NCBI GenBank assembly: GCA_946497905.1
Contig: CAMMMI010000053.1
Location: forward strand, 1 to 11,953
Direction: 5' to 3'
Length of the DNA stretch: 11,953 bases
Origin: an uncultured Clostridium sp.
GTDB taxonomy: Bacteria > Bacillota > Clostridia > TANB77 > CAG-508
Positions 6,217 through 11,953 of the stretch are shown in pieces. The notes beneath the pieces are model-generated. The model did not search any database. It saw only the letters and a list, made by a program, of their open reading frames with translations, and was not told the DNA's origin. How positions within the stretch are numbered: position 1 is the stretch's first letter; every line of letters starts with the position of its first letter. The position numbers and the translations under genes are program-made.

Positions 6217-6329
6217 ATAAGTCAAATTTTTTAATTTTTTTTGACTCAAAATAATTTATAGGTCAAAAATTTCGTTTTTTTTGACCTATGAATTTTCATA
6301 GGTCAAATTTTTTGATTTTTTTGACCTAT
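6217..6329. repeat. Three 40-bp tandem units built from inverted GGTCAAA/TTTGACC half-sites
   Basis: Left half-sites ATA(A/G)GTCAAA begin at 6217, 6258 and 6298. Right half-sites TTTGAC(C)TAT or its variant begin at 6240, 6280 and 6320, giving a period of 40-41 bp. Each unit is an inverted repeat with a 12-13 base T-rich centre. Between units 2 and 3 the arms TTTGACCTATGAA (6280-6292) and TTCATAGGTCAAA (6295-6307) also form a perfect 13-bp palindrome. The leftmost unit is the most diverged. The array lies just downstream of the Fic frame and upstream of the ParB-like operon. It is not CRISPR: the between-unit segments are not unique spacers. Confidence 0.7.
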
Positions 6330-6334
6330 AAATT

Positions 6335-7474
6335 TTATTTTAAAAATAAATCTGTATATTTTTGGAAGGTAAAAATTTGGTTTCTACTATATCCTGTCGT
6401 CTCTACAATGATATTATTTTCTAATAAGCATTTAATAATGTTTTTTATTGTTCCTTCTTTTATTTTTGTTATATCGCATAATTTCTTTCTGTTAATTACA
6501 GGTTCATTATATAATACATCTATTACCTTTTTTATGTTGTCTGATTTTACTGGTAAGTTTACTATAATTTTATCCATTTGCATTGTAAGCTCAACTACAT
6601 TTCTAAATTTTTCTTTTGCTGTTTTTGAGGTTTCTATAACCGCTTCTAAGAAAAATTTAATCTAAACTATCATATCATTATGAGTTCTTACTCTTGTTAG
6701 CATATCATAATATGTATCTTTATTTCTTTCAATGTAATCAGAAATATATAAACAAGATTTATCAAGCATTCCTTTGCTTTGAATATATAATGGTATAAGT
6801 AATCTTCCAATTCTTCCATTGCCATCTAAAAAAGGATGTATTGATTCAAACTGGTAATGTAAAATTGCAATTTTTATTAAGTCTGGTGTATCTATTTCTT
6901 CATTGTTTATAAATCTTTCAAAATCTGTTAAACATTCTGCAATTTCAGTATGTGGTGGTGGAACATATACTGCATTACTTGGCATACTTCCTCCAATCCA
7001 GTTTTGCGATGTCCTAAATTCTCCTGGTGTTTTATGTTCTCCACGAACTCCCTGCATTAATATTTTATGGAGTTCTCTTATTAATCTAGTACATACTGGA
7101 AAGCCATCTTTTATTCTTTCTACTCCATAATTTGTAGCCTTTACATAGTTTTGTACTTCCTCCCAGTCATCCCTTTTTTCTGGATTAATATCTGTTATAT
7201 CTAATAAATCTTCTTCTACTGTTGTTCTTGTTCCTTCAATTCTACTTGATTTATTAGCTTCAATTTTCACATGCATTTTAATATATAAATCTACATTTGG
7301 TATTAATAATGAATATGCATTTAGTTCTCCAATTTGTCTATTGGCTTCTGCTAATAGTTTGTCCAATTTTGTGTCATCCCATCCCCAGTTATAATTTATT
7401 TTGCTTGGAATAAATGCCTTGTAATCATTTACTTTCACATATTCACCTGATTTGTATTCTTCTAATTTAATCAT
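6335..7474 (-). pseudogene. Fic-family AMP-transferase gene interrupted by one amber codon
   Basis: The full frame of 379 codons is open from the ATG at 7472-7474 to 6335 except for one TAG at 6662-6664. On either side the protein reads LTRVRTHNDMIV, stop, IKFFLEAVIETSKTAKEKF. Related Fic proteins continue unbroken here, usually with Trp before the KFFL helix, so TGG to TAG is the simplest explanation. The distal part (codons 272-379) contains the family's C-terminal winged helix (VIDVLYNEPVINRKKLCDIT ... GTIKNIIKCLLENNIIVETT). There is no frameshift and no other stop, so the lesion is recent or the product is made by readthrough. TAG is an ordinary stop elsewhere in the window (end of the HigA-ImmA gene). 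Confidence 0.85.
6662..7474 (-). CDS. Fic domain protein, 270-aa product ending at the amber codon
   Basis: The proximal product keeps the whole catalytic core. An N-terminal helical domain carries the inhibitory-helix motif SSRIEG at residues 76-81, of the (S/T)xxxE(G/N) form, marking a class II self-inhibited Fic protein. The active site HPFLDGNGRIGR is at 213-224, with His213 as the general base and all conserved positions present. Fic enzymes transfer AMP, or other nucleotide parts, to target hydroxyl groups. The start has GGGAGG (7482-7487) about 7 bases upstream and a separate promoter. Loss of the C-terminal winged helix would remove DNA or target contact but not the chemistry. A restart ATG at 6581-6583 could give an 82-residue winged-helix peptide, but it has no clear ribosome site. 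Confidence 0.85.
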   Translation of the reverse strand: MIKLEEYKSGEYVKVNDYKAFIPSKINYNWGWDDTKLDKLLAEANRQIGELNAYSLLIPNVDLYIKMHVKIEANKSSRIEGTRTTVEEDLLDITDINPEKRDDWEEVQNYVKATNYGVERIKDGFPVCTRLIRELHKILMQGVRGEHKTPGEFRTSQNWIGGSMPSNAVYVPPPHTEIAECLTDFERFINNEEIDTPDLIKIAILHYQFESIHPFLDGNGRIGRLLIPLYIQSKGMLDKSCLYISDYIERNKDTYYDMLTRVRTHNDMIV

Positions 7475-7525
7475 AAAATCGCCTCCCGCAAATTAAACTA
7501 TTAATATTTTCATACGAACATTTGT

Positions 7526-7554
7526 ATTGTATCATGTTTCTTAAATATATTCAA
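7526..7554 (-). promoter_or_regulatory. Sigma-70-type promoter of the fic gene
   Basis: On the minus strand TTGAAT (7549-7554) and TACAAT (7526-7531) are separated by exactly 17 bases, each close to consensus, about 50 bases ahead of the fic start codon. A small inverted repeat TTTTTACAA/TTGTAAAAA (7558-7566, 7570-7578) lies just upstream of the -35 box. It lacks the T-run needed for a minus-strand terminator and might be an operator. Confidence 0.6.
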
Positions 7555-7652
7555 TCTTTTTTACAAAACTTGTAAAAATTTATTTATCATAATACAAAAA
7601 TATATAGCATAAAAATTTAACAAATTCTATACTATATATTCTTGTATATGTC

Positions 7653-8222
7653 TTATTTAACAAATAATATATCAATTATATTTTTATACCTATCTTTTAA
7701 TAATTCTCTAGTTCTTGGACTCAACTTATTGTAATCTCTTTCTAGTTTTCTTCTTACATATTCTTTTCCATCTGATATAGATAAATTCATTTCTTTATAG
7801 ACTAAAGAAAATAATGATGGTATGCAATCAAAGTGTGCAATTACGTCTGCATCTGCCACACATTGCTCTTCAATCGTATTTCTTGGTCTATCTTTACTAC
7901 CTCTATGATTTAACACACAATTTTTAACTTTTTCTATTCTTTCTTTTGGATAATTTATTTCTGTCAATAACTTTTCTGCAATTTCTGCTCCATAAATATG
8001 ATGTTGTTCTCTTTCGCCATATTCTGATGGCATTGCTATATCGTGCAATAACGCTCCTAATTCTACTATTTCTATATCTGCTCCATATTTTTTTGCTAAT
8101 TGTATTCCATTCTCAACTACATATTTTATATGTTCATTCCAAAAGTCATATCCATCTTTTTCTTTTGATTTTTCACATCTAATTAATAATTCTTGTTTTA
8201 TTTTTTCTGTTATTTCACTCAC
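7653..8222 (-). CDS. HD-domain metal-dependent hydrolase
   Basis: A 189-residue soluble protein with the HD-superfamily pattern: His31 in NEHIKYVVENG, the His60-Asp61 pair in GALLHDIAMP, His74/75 in the following HHIYGAEIA helix, His106 in CVLNHRG, and the distal Asp124/126 in VADADVIAHFD. Such proteins are phosphohydrolases acting on nucleotides or related phosphoesters; the substrate cannot be read from sequence. I placed the start at the GTG of 8220-8222, because GGAGG (about 8231-8235) lies 8 bases upstream. The longer ORF from a TTG at 8237 would start on top of that ribosome site. It is the last gene of the operon, 28 bases after the peptidase. Confidence 0.85.
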   Translation of the reverse strand: MSEITEKIKQELLIRCEKSKEKDGYDFWNEHIKYVVENGIQLAKKYGADIEIVELGALLHDIAMPSEYGEREQHHIYGAEIAEKLLTEINYPKERIEKVKNCVLNHRGSKDRPRNTIEEQCVADADVIAHFDCIPSLFSLVYKEMNLSISDGKEYVRRKLERDYNKLSPRTRELLKDRYKNIIDILFVK

Positions 8223-8250
8223 TTGGCATTCCTCCAAACTATAATTTACA

Positions 8251-9573
8251 TTAGAATGGCTCTCCTATATCAAACTCAATTGAATCTTGCTCTAGTAGTT
8301 TTAATTGTTCTTCTGTTAAATACTTTTTATCTATAACAACACTTAAAACAAATTCATTAAAGAAATTGTCATTCATTATATAATATCCATTTACTTTTTC
8401 TTTATCCCCATAACTATCTTCTATTTTCCATCTTACAGGTTTATCCTCCAATAGATGAACTCCGCAAAAAGTCATTGCATGGTGCATTTCAATATCATGT
8501 AAATCTAGTGCCTCTCTTTTACTTAATGGCTTAAAATCTAATGTGTCTCGATAATTATATAGTCTTATATCTAATATTCCAGATTTTTTATCTCTAAATT
8601 TCATAATATGAGCTCCCATCCAAACTGGAATGCCATCTTTTAATTGCTTAATTGCCAATTTTTTTAAATCTTCAATTGGTAAATTTAAAAATGTTGCATA
8701 ACTGTTTTTATATATGTTTCCTAAATATTTTTTTGAATATATGTTATAGTATTCCTTATTATACATTGGTAGATTTCCTATTGATACAAAATTGTTTAAA
8801 TCTAATGTTAAAAATTTATTTTTAAATTCTATAGGAGTCATATCATTATATCTTATATAGTTGTTATTTTTATCTTCATATTCATAATTAAACTTAAAAT
8901 TTGGTTCTCCAAGTATTTTAGATAACAAATTGTAATTTTCTTGTAAAAATTTTTCTTTATCTCTCCTTAATTTTTCTATGCTTTCGTTTTCATTTTTTAA
9001 TTTTAATAAGTAACTAATATCTTTTTTTACTTTTTCAGTAAATATATCGCTTACTTTTTTATAATTCGTACTTTCAACAACGTCTGGCATAAAAGACATT
9101 GGTACAATTCCATATTTATTAATAATAGAAACAAACCATTCCCAATATCCACCCTCTGATACACAATACTCTACAATTTTTTCTTTATGTATATAATCTA
9201 AATCTGTATTTTCTAACTCTATAATATTTTCATAGGCATTATTAGATTTTTCTAACTTATCAAAGAAAGCAATAAAATTATTTGATAATTCCAATTTCAT
9301 TATATCTATATTTAAATTTTGTGCGATGTTATGTTTTATTACATTAATACCTGCATATATCCAGCACTTATAACTGTCTTTTTGGTCATATCTTGTGCTT
9401 TCTGGTAATTCAATATTAAAAATAGGTATGTTCTCTATTATAACTTGCCTTTCTATACAAGCATTTTCTAAACCATTTTTCGTAATTGCATTCTCTATAA
9501 TTTTATTACTTCTATTTTTATTATATTCTTCACTAAATTTACTTATTTGTTCTAAACTAATTTGTTTGTCCAT
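8251..9573 (-). CDS. pepC: C1B cysteine aminopeptidase (PepC/bleomycin hydrolase family), catalytic Asn replaced by Asp
   Basis: A 440-residue cytoplasmic peptidase related to aminopeptidase C, which trims N-terminal residues inside a hexameric barrel. It shows the N-terminal ISLEQISKFSEEYNKN box, oxyanion Gln64, nucleophile Cys70 in QKDSYKCW, the LELSNNFIAFFDKLEKSN segment, EGGYWEWFVSIINKYGIVP, the LKKLAIKQLKDGIPVWMGAH block, and catalytic His365 in MHHAM. The third catalytic position, Asn in the usual VENSWG, is Asp386 here (IEDSYG, codon GAT). The start at 9571-9573 (MDKQIS) matches the family N-terminus and has AGAAGG upstream; the ORF extension to 9600 does not. Whether it is a slow enzyme, has altered specificity, or is a peptide-binding relic is open. 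Confidence 0.88.
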   Translation of the reverse strand: MDKQISLEQISKFSEEYNKNRSNKIIENAITKNGLENACIERQVIIENIPIFNIELPESTRYDQKDSYKCWIYAGINVIKHNIAQNLNIDIMKLELSNNFIAFFDKLEKSNNAYENIIELENTDLDYIHKEKIVEYCVSEGGYWEWFVSIINKYGIVPMSFMPDVVESTNYKKVSDIFTEKVKKDISYLLKLKNENESIEKLRRDKEKFLQENYNLLSKILGEPNFKFNYEYEDKNNNYIRYNDMTPIEFKNKFLTLDLNNFVSIGNLPMYNKEYYNIYSKKYLGNIYKNSYATFLNLPIEDLKKLAIKQLKDGIPVWMGAHIMKFRDKKSGILDIRLYNYRDTLDFKPLSKREALDLHDIEMHHAMTFCGVHLLEDKPVRWKIEDSYGDKEKVNGYYIMNDNFFNEFVLSVVIDKKYLTEEQLKLLEQDSIEFDIGEPF

Positions 9574-9600
9574 AAACTTTTTCCTTCTTCCCATTAACAT

Positions 9601-9840
9601 TTAACCTTTAATGTTATATTTTTTCATTAATTCTTTTGCTTTTTCAATTCCTTTTTCTGTTATATATGTAGACTTAGCTTTATATGTACTTCCTCCTATC
9701 ATATTTTCATTTTGCAATTTATTTAATATATCAAAGTCATAACCTTTCCATGCTCTCTGATATTCTCCATATGGTTCTTTTTCAGTCCATGATGTCAAAT
9801 ATAATAGTAATAGTGTTAGTTCTTTTATTGATTCTTCCAT
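9601..9840 (-). CDS. DUF6429-like small protein
   Basis: A 79-residue protein with the arrangement I associate with DUF6429: an N-terminal helix EESIKELTLLLLYLTSW, then RAWKGYDFDILNKL, a variable GGSTYKAKS stretch, and YITEKGIEKAKELMKKY at the end. The last two helices and 'AKSTYITEKG' look like a small winged helix. Function unknown. It starts 2 bases after the TPR gene's stop, and the peptidase follows by 27 bases, so it is inside the operon. The name rests on memory of the family. Confidence 0.7.
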   Translation of the reverse strand: MEESIKELTLLLLYLTSWTEKEPYGEYQRAWKGYDFDILNKLQNENMIGGSTYKAKSTYITEKGIEKAKELMKKYNIKG

Positions 9841-9842
9841 TC

Positions 9843-10613
9843 TTAAATCTCACTTTCTATAAATTCTATAAATGTTGGCACTGTTTCCAATAAATATTTA
9901 TTATCTTTAACCACCAAATAAGCCTCTGCTTCTGACCCCCATGAATATGTACCATTTATCTCAATATCTTCTACTTTGGCTTTTGTAAATTTCTTTCTTC
10001 CAGTTAAATAATTTAATAAATATTCATTATTTTCTCGTAATTGCTTAAGTACCTTTTTGCATTTTCTATAGTTTCCTTCCTTATAATACATTATAGATAA
10101 AGGAAACAACATAAAAGTTGAATTATCCAAATATTTATTATATATTTCTTTAGCTTTGCCGAATTTTTCGAGTACAGTATATAAGCCGATAATCAAATAT
10201 CTTATACCTAAATTATCACTCTCACATAATTCTAATAATTCTTCTCCTTGTTTTATTGCCTCTGTATATCTTCCCAATTCCATTAATGTCAACATATAAC
10301 AATGTTTTGTTCTCATATATGGTCTTGTTTCTATTAATCCCCAAAAAATTCCTATATTTTCTTCATTAAATAAATTTTCTTTTTCTAAACTATTTTTTTC
10401 TTTATTTAGTGTTTCTTCGTATTTCTTTAGTCTTTTTATTGTGTTAGTTTCATACTTAGTAATAAAATTTTCTGCATCTATGTTGTTCGGATTTATTTCT
10501 AACGCTCGTTTTGCTAATTTTATTGCTTTTGTTTTTACTGGTTCATCATATGCTTCAAATAATAAGTCATCTGATTGTTCTTTTTTGATAAATTCTTCAT
10601 CTTTAAAATCCAT
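9843..10613 (-). CDS. Tetratricopeptide-repeat protein
   Basis: A 256-residue soluble helical protein. A first TPR-like unit is at about residues 27-50 (AIKLAKRALEINPNNIDAEN). After a charged linker, three more helical-pair units lie at about 100-133 (MLTLMELGRYTEAIKQGEEL), 136-165 and 168-195. The C-terminal 40 residues (INGTYSWGSEAEAYLVVKDN) are not TPR and look like a small cap. TPR proteins act as scaffolds, so a partner is expected, perhaps the DUF6429-like or peptidase protein from the same operon (inference). The start is set by GGAGG 9 bases before the ATG. Confidence 0.8.
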   Translation of the reverse strand: MDFKDEEFIKKEQSDDLLFEAYDEPVKTKAIKLAKRALEINPNNIDAENFITKYETNTIKRLKKYEETLNKEKNSLEKENLFNEENIGIFWGLIETRPYMRTKHCYMLTLMELGRYTEAIKQGEELLELCESDNLGIRYLIIGLYTVLEKFGKAKEIYNKYLDNSTFMLFPLSIMYYKEGNYRKCKKVLKQLRENNEYLLNYLTGRKKFTKAKVEDIEINGTYSWGSEAEAYLVVKDNKYLLETVPTFIEFIESEI

Positions 10614-10645
10614 ATTTTTTTACCTCCAAATTTTTTTCTTTTAAT

Positions 10646-11461
10646 TCATTTCTCAAATTCACTCTTTCTTCTTTTAAAAAAATCATAAAAGTATCTTACA
10701 TTTTCAAGTTCATTCCATCTTTGAATTTTATAATCTCTAGTATCTAAATTATATATTTTAGCATTTAGAATTCCTAACATAAAAGGCGAATGAGTTGCTA
10801 TTATAAATTGAACACCTAAATATCTTGACATTCTATTTATTTCTTCTGCAAGTCTTACTTGATTTTGTGGAGATAATGAAACTTCTGGTTCATCTAGTAA
10901 ATACAAATTATCTGGTTCAATATTACTTTCTAAAATTTGCAATGTTGTTTCTCCGTTAGAATATTTATCTTGTGAAAATTCAAATCTAGCAAACTGCTTT
11001 CCTCCTTCTTTTGTTTGCAAAAAATCTTTTGCATTTTGTAATCCTCTTTCTCTTGCTAAATTACATTCTATACTTTCTTGCAATACTGCATCTTGCTGTG
11101 CTTTCCTTATTTCATATAATATTTCTTCACTTTTTATATATCGGCTATTTTCTGGTATTCTAGTTAATTTTCTACCATTCTCATTTTCTCCTAGTTCATA
11201 TTCACATTTTGATGCATAATCCTCAAAATAATCTAATGTTCCAATAACTTTTGGATTACTTCGTTCTTTTCCTTTTAAATTTAATCTATGGGCAATTATA
11301 TTTAGTATAGTTGATTTCCCAGAACCGTTATTTCCATATAATACAGTTATATTGTCAAATATAAACACATCTGGCTCTTTATTTTGTAATACATTAAATG
11401 GATATATATTATTATTTGTTATTTTGCTATCACTTAGTTTAAATGTTTTTAGGTATATCAT
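10646..11461 (-). CDS. Small AAA/ABC-type ATPase of the AAA_21/SMC-like group
   Basis: A 271-residue single-domain ATPase. Walker A is GNNGSGKST (43-51), a signature-like YSNGE at 167-171, Walker B LYLLDEPEVSLS (186-197), and a switch His in IATHSPFM (221-228). There is no membrane segment and no second domain. Stand-alone proteins of this group occur in chromosomal housekeeping and in defence systems, where a partner nuclease is usual, but no nuclease is seen next to this one. It starts 16 bases after the MazG-like gene's stop; AAAGG is somewhat distant from the ATG. The biochemical class is secure, the role is not. Confidence 0.85.
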   Translation of the reverse strand: MIYLKTFKLSDSKITNNNIYPFNVLQNKEPDVFIFDNITVLYGNNGSGKSTILNIIAHRLNLKGKERSNPKVIGTLDYFEDYASKCEYELGENENGRKLTRIPENSRYIKSEEILYEIRKAQQDAVLQESIECNLARERGLQNAKDFLQTKEGGKQFARFEFSQDKYSNGETTLQILESNIEPDNLYLLDEPEVSLSPQNQVRLAEEINRMSRYLGVQFIIATHSPFMLGILNAKIYNLDTRDYKIQRWNELENVRYFYDFFKRRKSEFEK

Positions 11462-11477
11462 ATATTGCCTAGCCTTT

Positions 11478-11837
11478 CTAGTTATTTTCTTTTTTCCAAA
11501 TTCTCATAATATTTTCTTGTTCTTTGTCTTTTAAAGCTCTATATAAATCAATATCTAATTTATTACATACACTACATAATACAATAAAAACATCTGCTAC
11601 TTCACTTTCTATTGTATCATAATGATTAGCTTTATTTTTATCAATTCCCATATCTGTAGCATTTTTTCTTATTGATTTTGCAAGTTCTCCAACTTCTTCT
11701 AATAATAGTAACATTGTTTTTTCTATTTCTTGATTTGAGAATCCTCTTATTCCTATTACATCTTTTATATATTGTTGTACTTCTTGTAATGTGTTCCCTT
11801 CATTTAACTTATTCCATAATTCTAATTGAGTATTCAA
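11478..11837 (-). CDS. MazG-like nucleotide pyrophosphohydrolase
   Basis: A 119-residue protein with the metal-binding pattern of the MazG/all-alpha NTP-PPase superfamily: LLLLEEVGELAKSIRK (Glu47, Glu48, Glu51) and, after a short loop, IESEVADVFIVLCSV (Glu79, Asp82). These enzymes split NTPs or dNTPs to NMP and pyrophosphate and remove aberrant nucleotides. The start is a TTG at 11835-11837, 9 bases after AAGGA. An ATG slightly upstream (11841-11843) opens only ATG-Asn-stop in another frame. It leads the visible part of the operon, with a 16-base gap to the ATPase gene. Confidence 0.85.
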   Translation of the reverse strand: MNTQLELWNKLNEGNTLQEVQQYIKDVIGIRGFSNQEIEKTMLLLLEEVGELAKSIRKNATDMGIDKNKANHYDTIESEVADVFIVLCSVCNKLDIDLYRALKDKEQENIMRIWKKENN

Positions 11838-11900
11838 TTCATTATTTCCTTTCTGCTTTTTCTTTTAATTTATATCTTACTCTTTTCACATTTTATAATC

Positions 11901-11953
11901 TTATTCATAATTCCAAATGCTTAAATGTCCTTTAGCTTTTATTGGATTGTCTA
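11901..11953 (-). CDS. C-terminal tail of a gene running in from the right edge
   Basis: Only one minus-strand frame is open from the window edge. It gives DNPIKAKGHLSIWNYE and stops at TAA (11901-11903), 63 bases before the MazG-like start. The residue mix is protein-like, but 16 codons cannot identify a family. Collinear with the operon, so possibly its preceding gene. Confidence 0.35.
   Translation of the reverse strand, partial: DNPIKAKGHLSIWNYE

Larger units (their letters stand above)
5601..6334. other. Gene-free control region between the Fic locus and the ParB-like gene
   Basis: I see no credible gene in this stretch of about 730 bp. A plus-strand ORF at 5989-6234 is hydrophobic only because the DNA is T-rich, and it has no ribosome site. 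In order, the region holds a long interrupted foldback (5645-5731), a terminator-like hairpin (5739-5778), a perfect AT inverted repeat (5772-5812), a motif cluster (5961-6014), two small hairpins (TAGAAAA/TTTTCTA at 6129-6147 and GAGATAC/GTATCTC at 6157-6175), and a 40-bp tandem array (6217-6329). A promoter for the ParB-like operon must lie near 5620-5650. TTGTCA at 5644-5649 on the minus strand is a candidate -35, with a poor AT-rich -10. Confidence 0.6.

Noticed and set aside
5989..6234. Plus-strand 81-aa hydrophobic ORF, a possible small membrane toxin
   Set aside because: Hydrophobicity follows from T-rich codons (Phe, Leu, Ile, Tyr); there is no Shine-Dalgarno, and the frame runs through the motif cluster and into the tandem array.
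6217..6329. CRISPR array
   Set aside because: Periodic repeats are present, but each unit is an inverted repeat and the between-unit sequence is near-identical T-rich or palindromic DNA rather than unique spacers; no cas genes are present.
6335..6583. Independent 82-aa winged-helix regulator gene
   Set aside because: It is in the same frame as the Fic gene, with the intervening codons open apart from one TAG, and it matches the C-terminal part of full-length Fic proteins; no ribosome site precedes its ATG.
6662..6664. Amber codon recoded as an amino acid in this organism
   Set aside because: TAG ends the HigA-ImmA gene at 1084-1086 at the natural family length, so TAG is a normal stop here.
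7557..7578. Terminator after the HD-domain gene
   Set aside because: The small hairpin is followed by AGATTG rather than a T-run on the minus strand, and it abuts the -35 box of the fic promoter; an operator or chance repeat is more likely.
1..11953. tRNA or rRNA genes
   Set aside because: No GC-richer cloverleaf-like segment or rRNA-like conserved stretch was seen on either strand by eye.

Overview
The window reads as accessory DNA from a low-GC Bacillota, most likely a Clostridia-type anaerobe. It is visibly AT-rich, the Shine-Dalgarno sites are strong (GGAGG type), TTG and GTG starts are used alongside ATG, and the protein families are typical of Clostridia. Every gene I accept lies on the minus strand, so the window is described below in map order but is transcribed right to left. 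Left edge (1-2640): a truncated HAD-type nucleotidase start (1-80) is preceded by a start-less reading-frame remnant (64-144). Then comes a three-gene unit transcribed right to left: a HigB/RelE-type toxin, a HigA-type antitoxin fused to an ImmA/IrrE zinc-protease domain, and a 298-residue protein of unknown function. The unit starts at a well-formed promoter whose core is covered by a 10-bp inverted repeat, as expected for autoregulation. A 16-codon leader with a near-perfect Shine-Dalgarno overlaps the toxin start. Mobile-element module (2677-6334): a large serine recombinase with a terminator behind it, a SHOCT-like small protein, and a ParB-like DNA-binding protein lacking the usual N-terminal ParB domain. 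Upstream lies a gene-free stretch of about 730 bp full of cis structure: a three-part foldback with an alternative pairing partner, a terminator-like hairpin, a perfect 19-bp AT-rich inverted repeat, a helically phased TACAT-N3-ATGTA-like motif cluster, and a three-unit 40-bp tandem array built of inverted GGTCAAA/TTTGACC half-sites. No relaxase, ParA or replication initiator is visible. Fic locus (6335-7554): a Fic (AMP-transferase) gene with its own promoter. Its frame is cut by one amber codon exactly where its relatives normally carry tryptophan, separating the intact catalytic core from a C-terminal winged-helix segment that is still open in the same frame. Right half (7653-11953): a tightly packed run of MazG-like pyrophosphohydrolase, small AAA/ABC-type ATPase, TPR protein, DUF6429-like protein, C1B cysteine aminopeptidase (PepC/bleomycin hydrolase family, with the catalytic Asn replaced by Asp) and HD-domain hydrolase, plus the tail of one more gene at the right edge. 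This looks like a nucleotide- and peptide-housekeeping accessory operon; a joint function is not evident. The strongest candidates for something undescribed are the HigB/HigA-ImmA/298-aa unit and the repeat-rich control region upstream of the ParB-like and recombinase genes.
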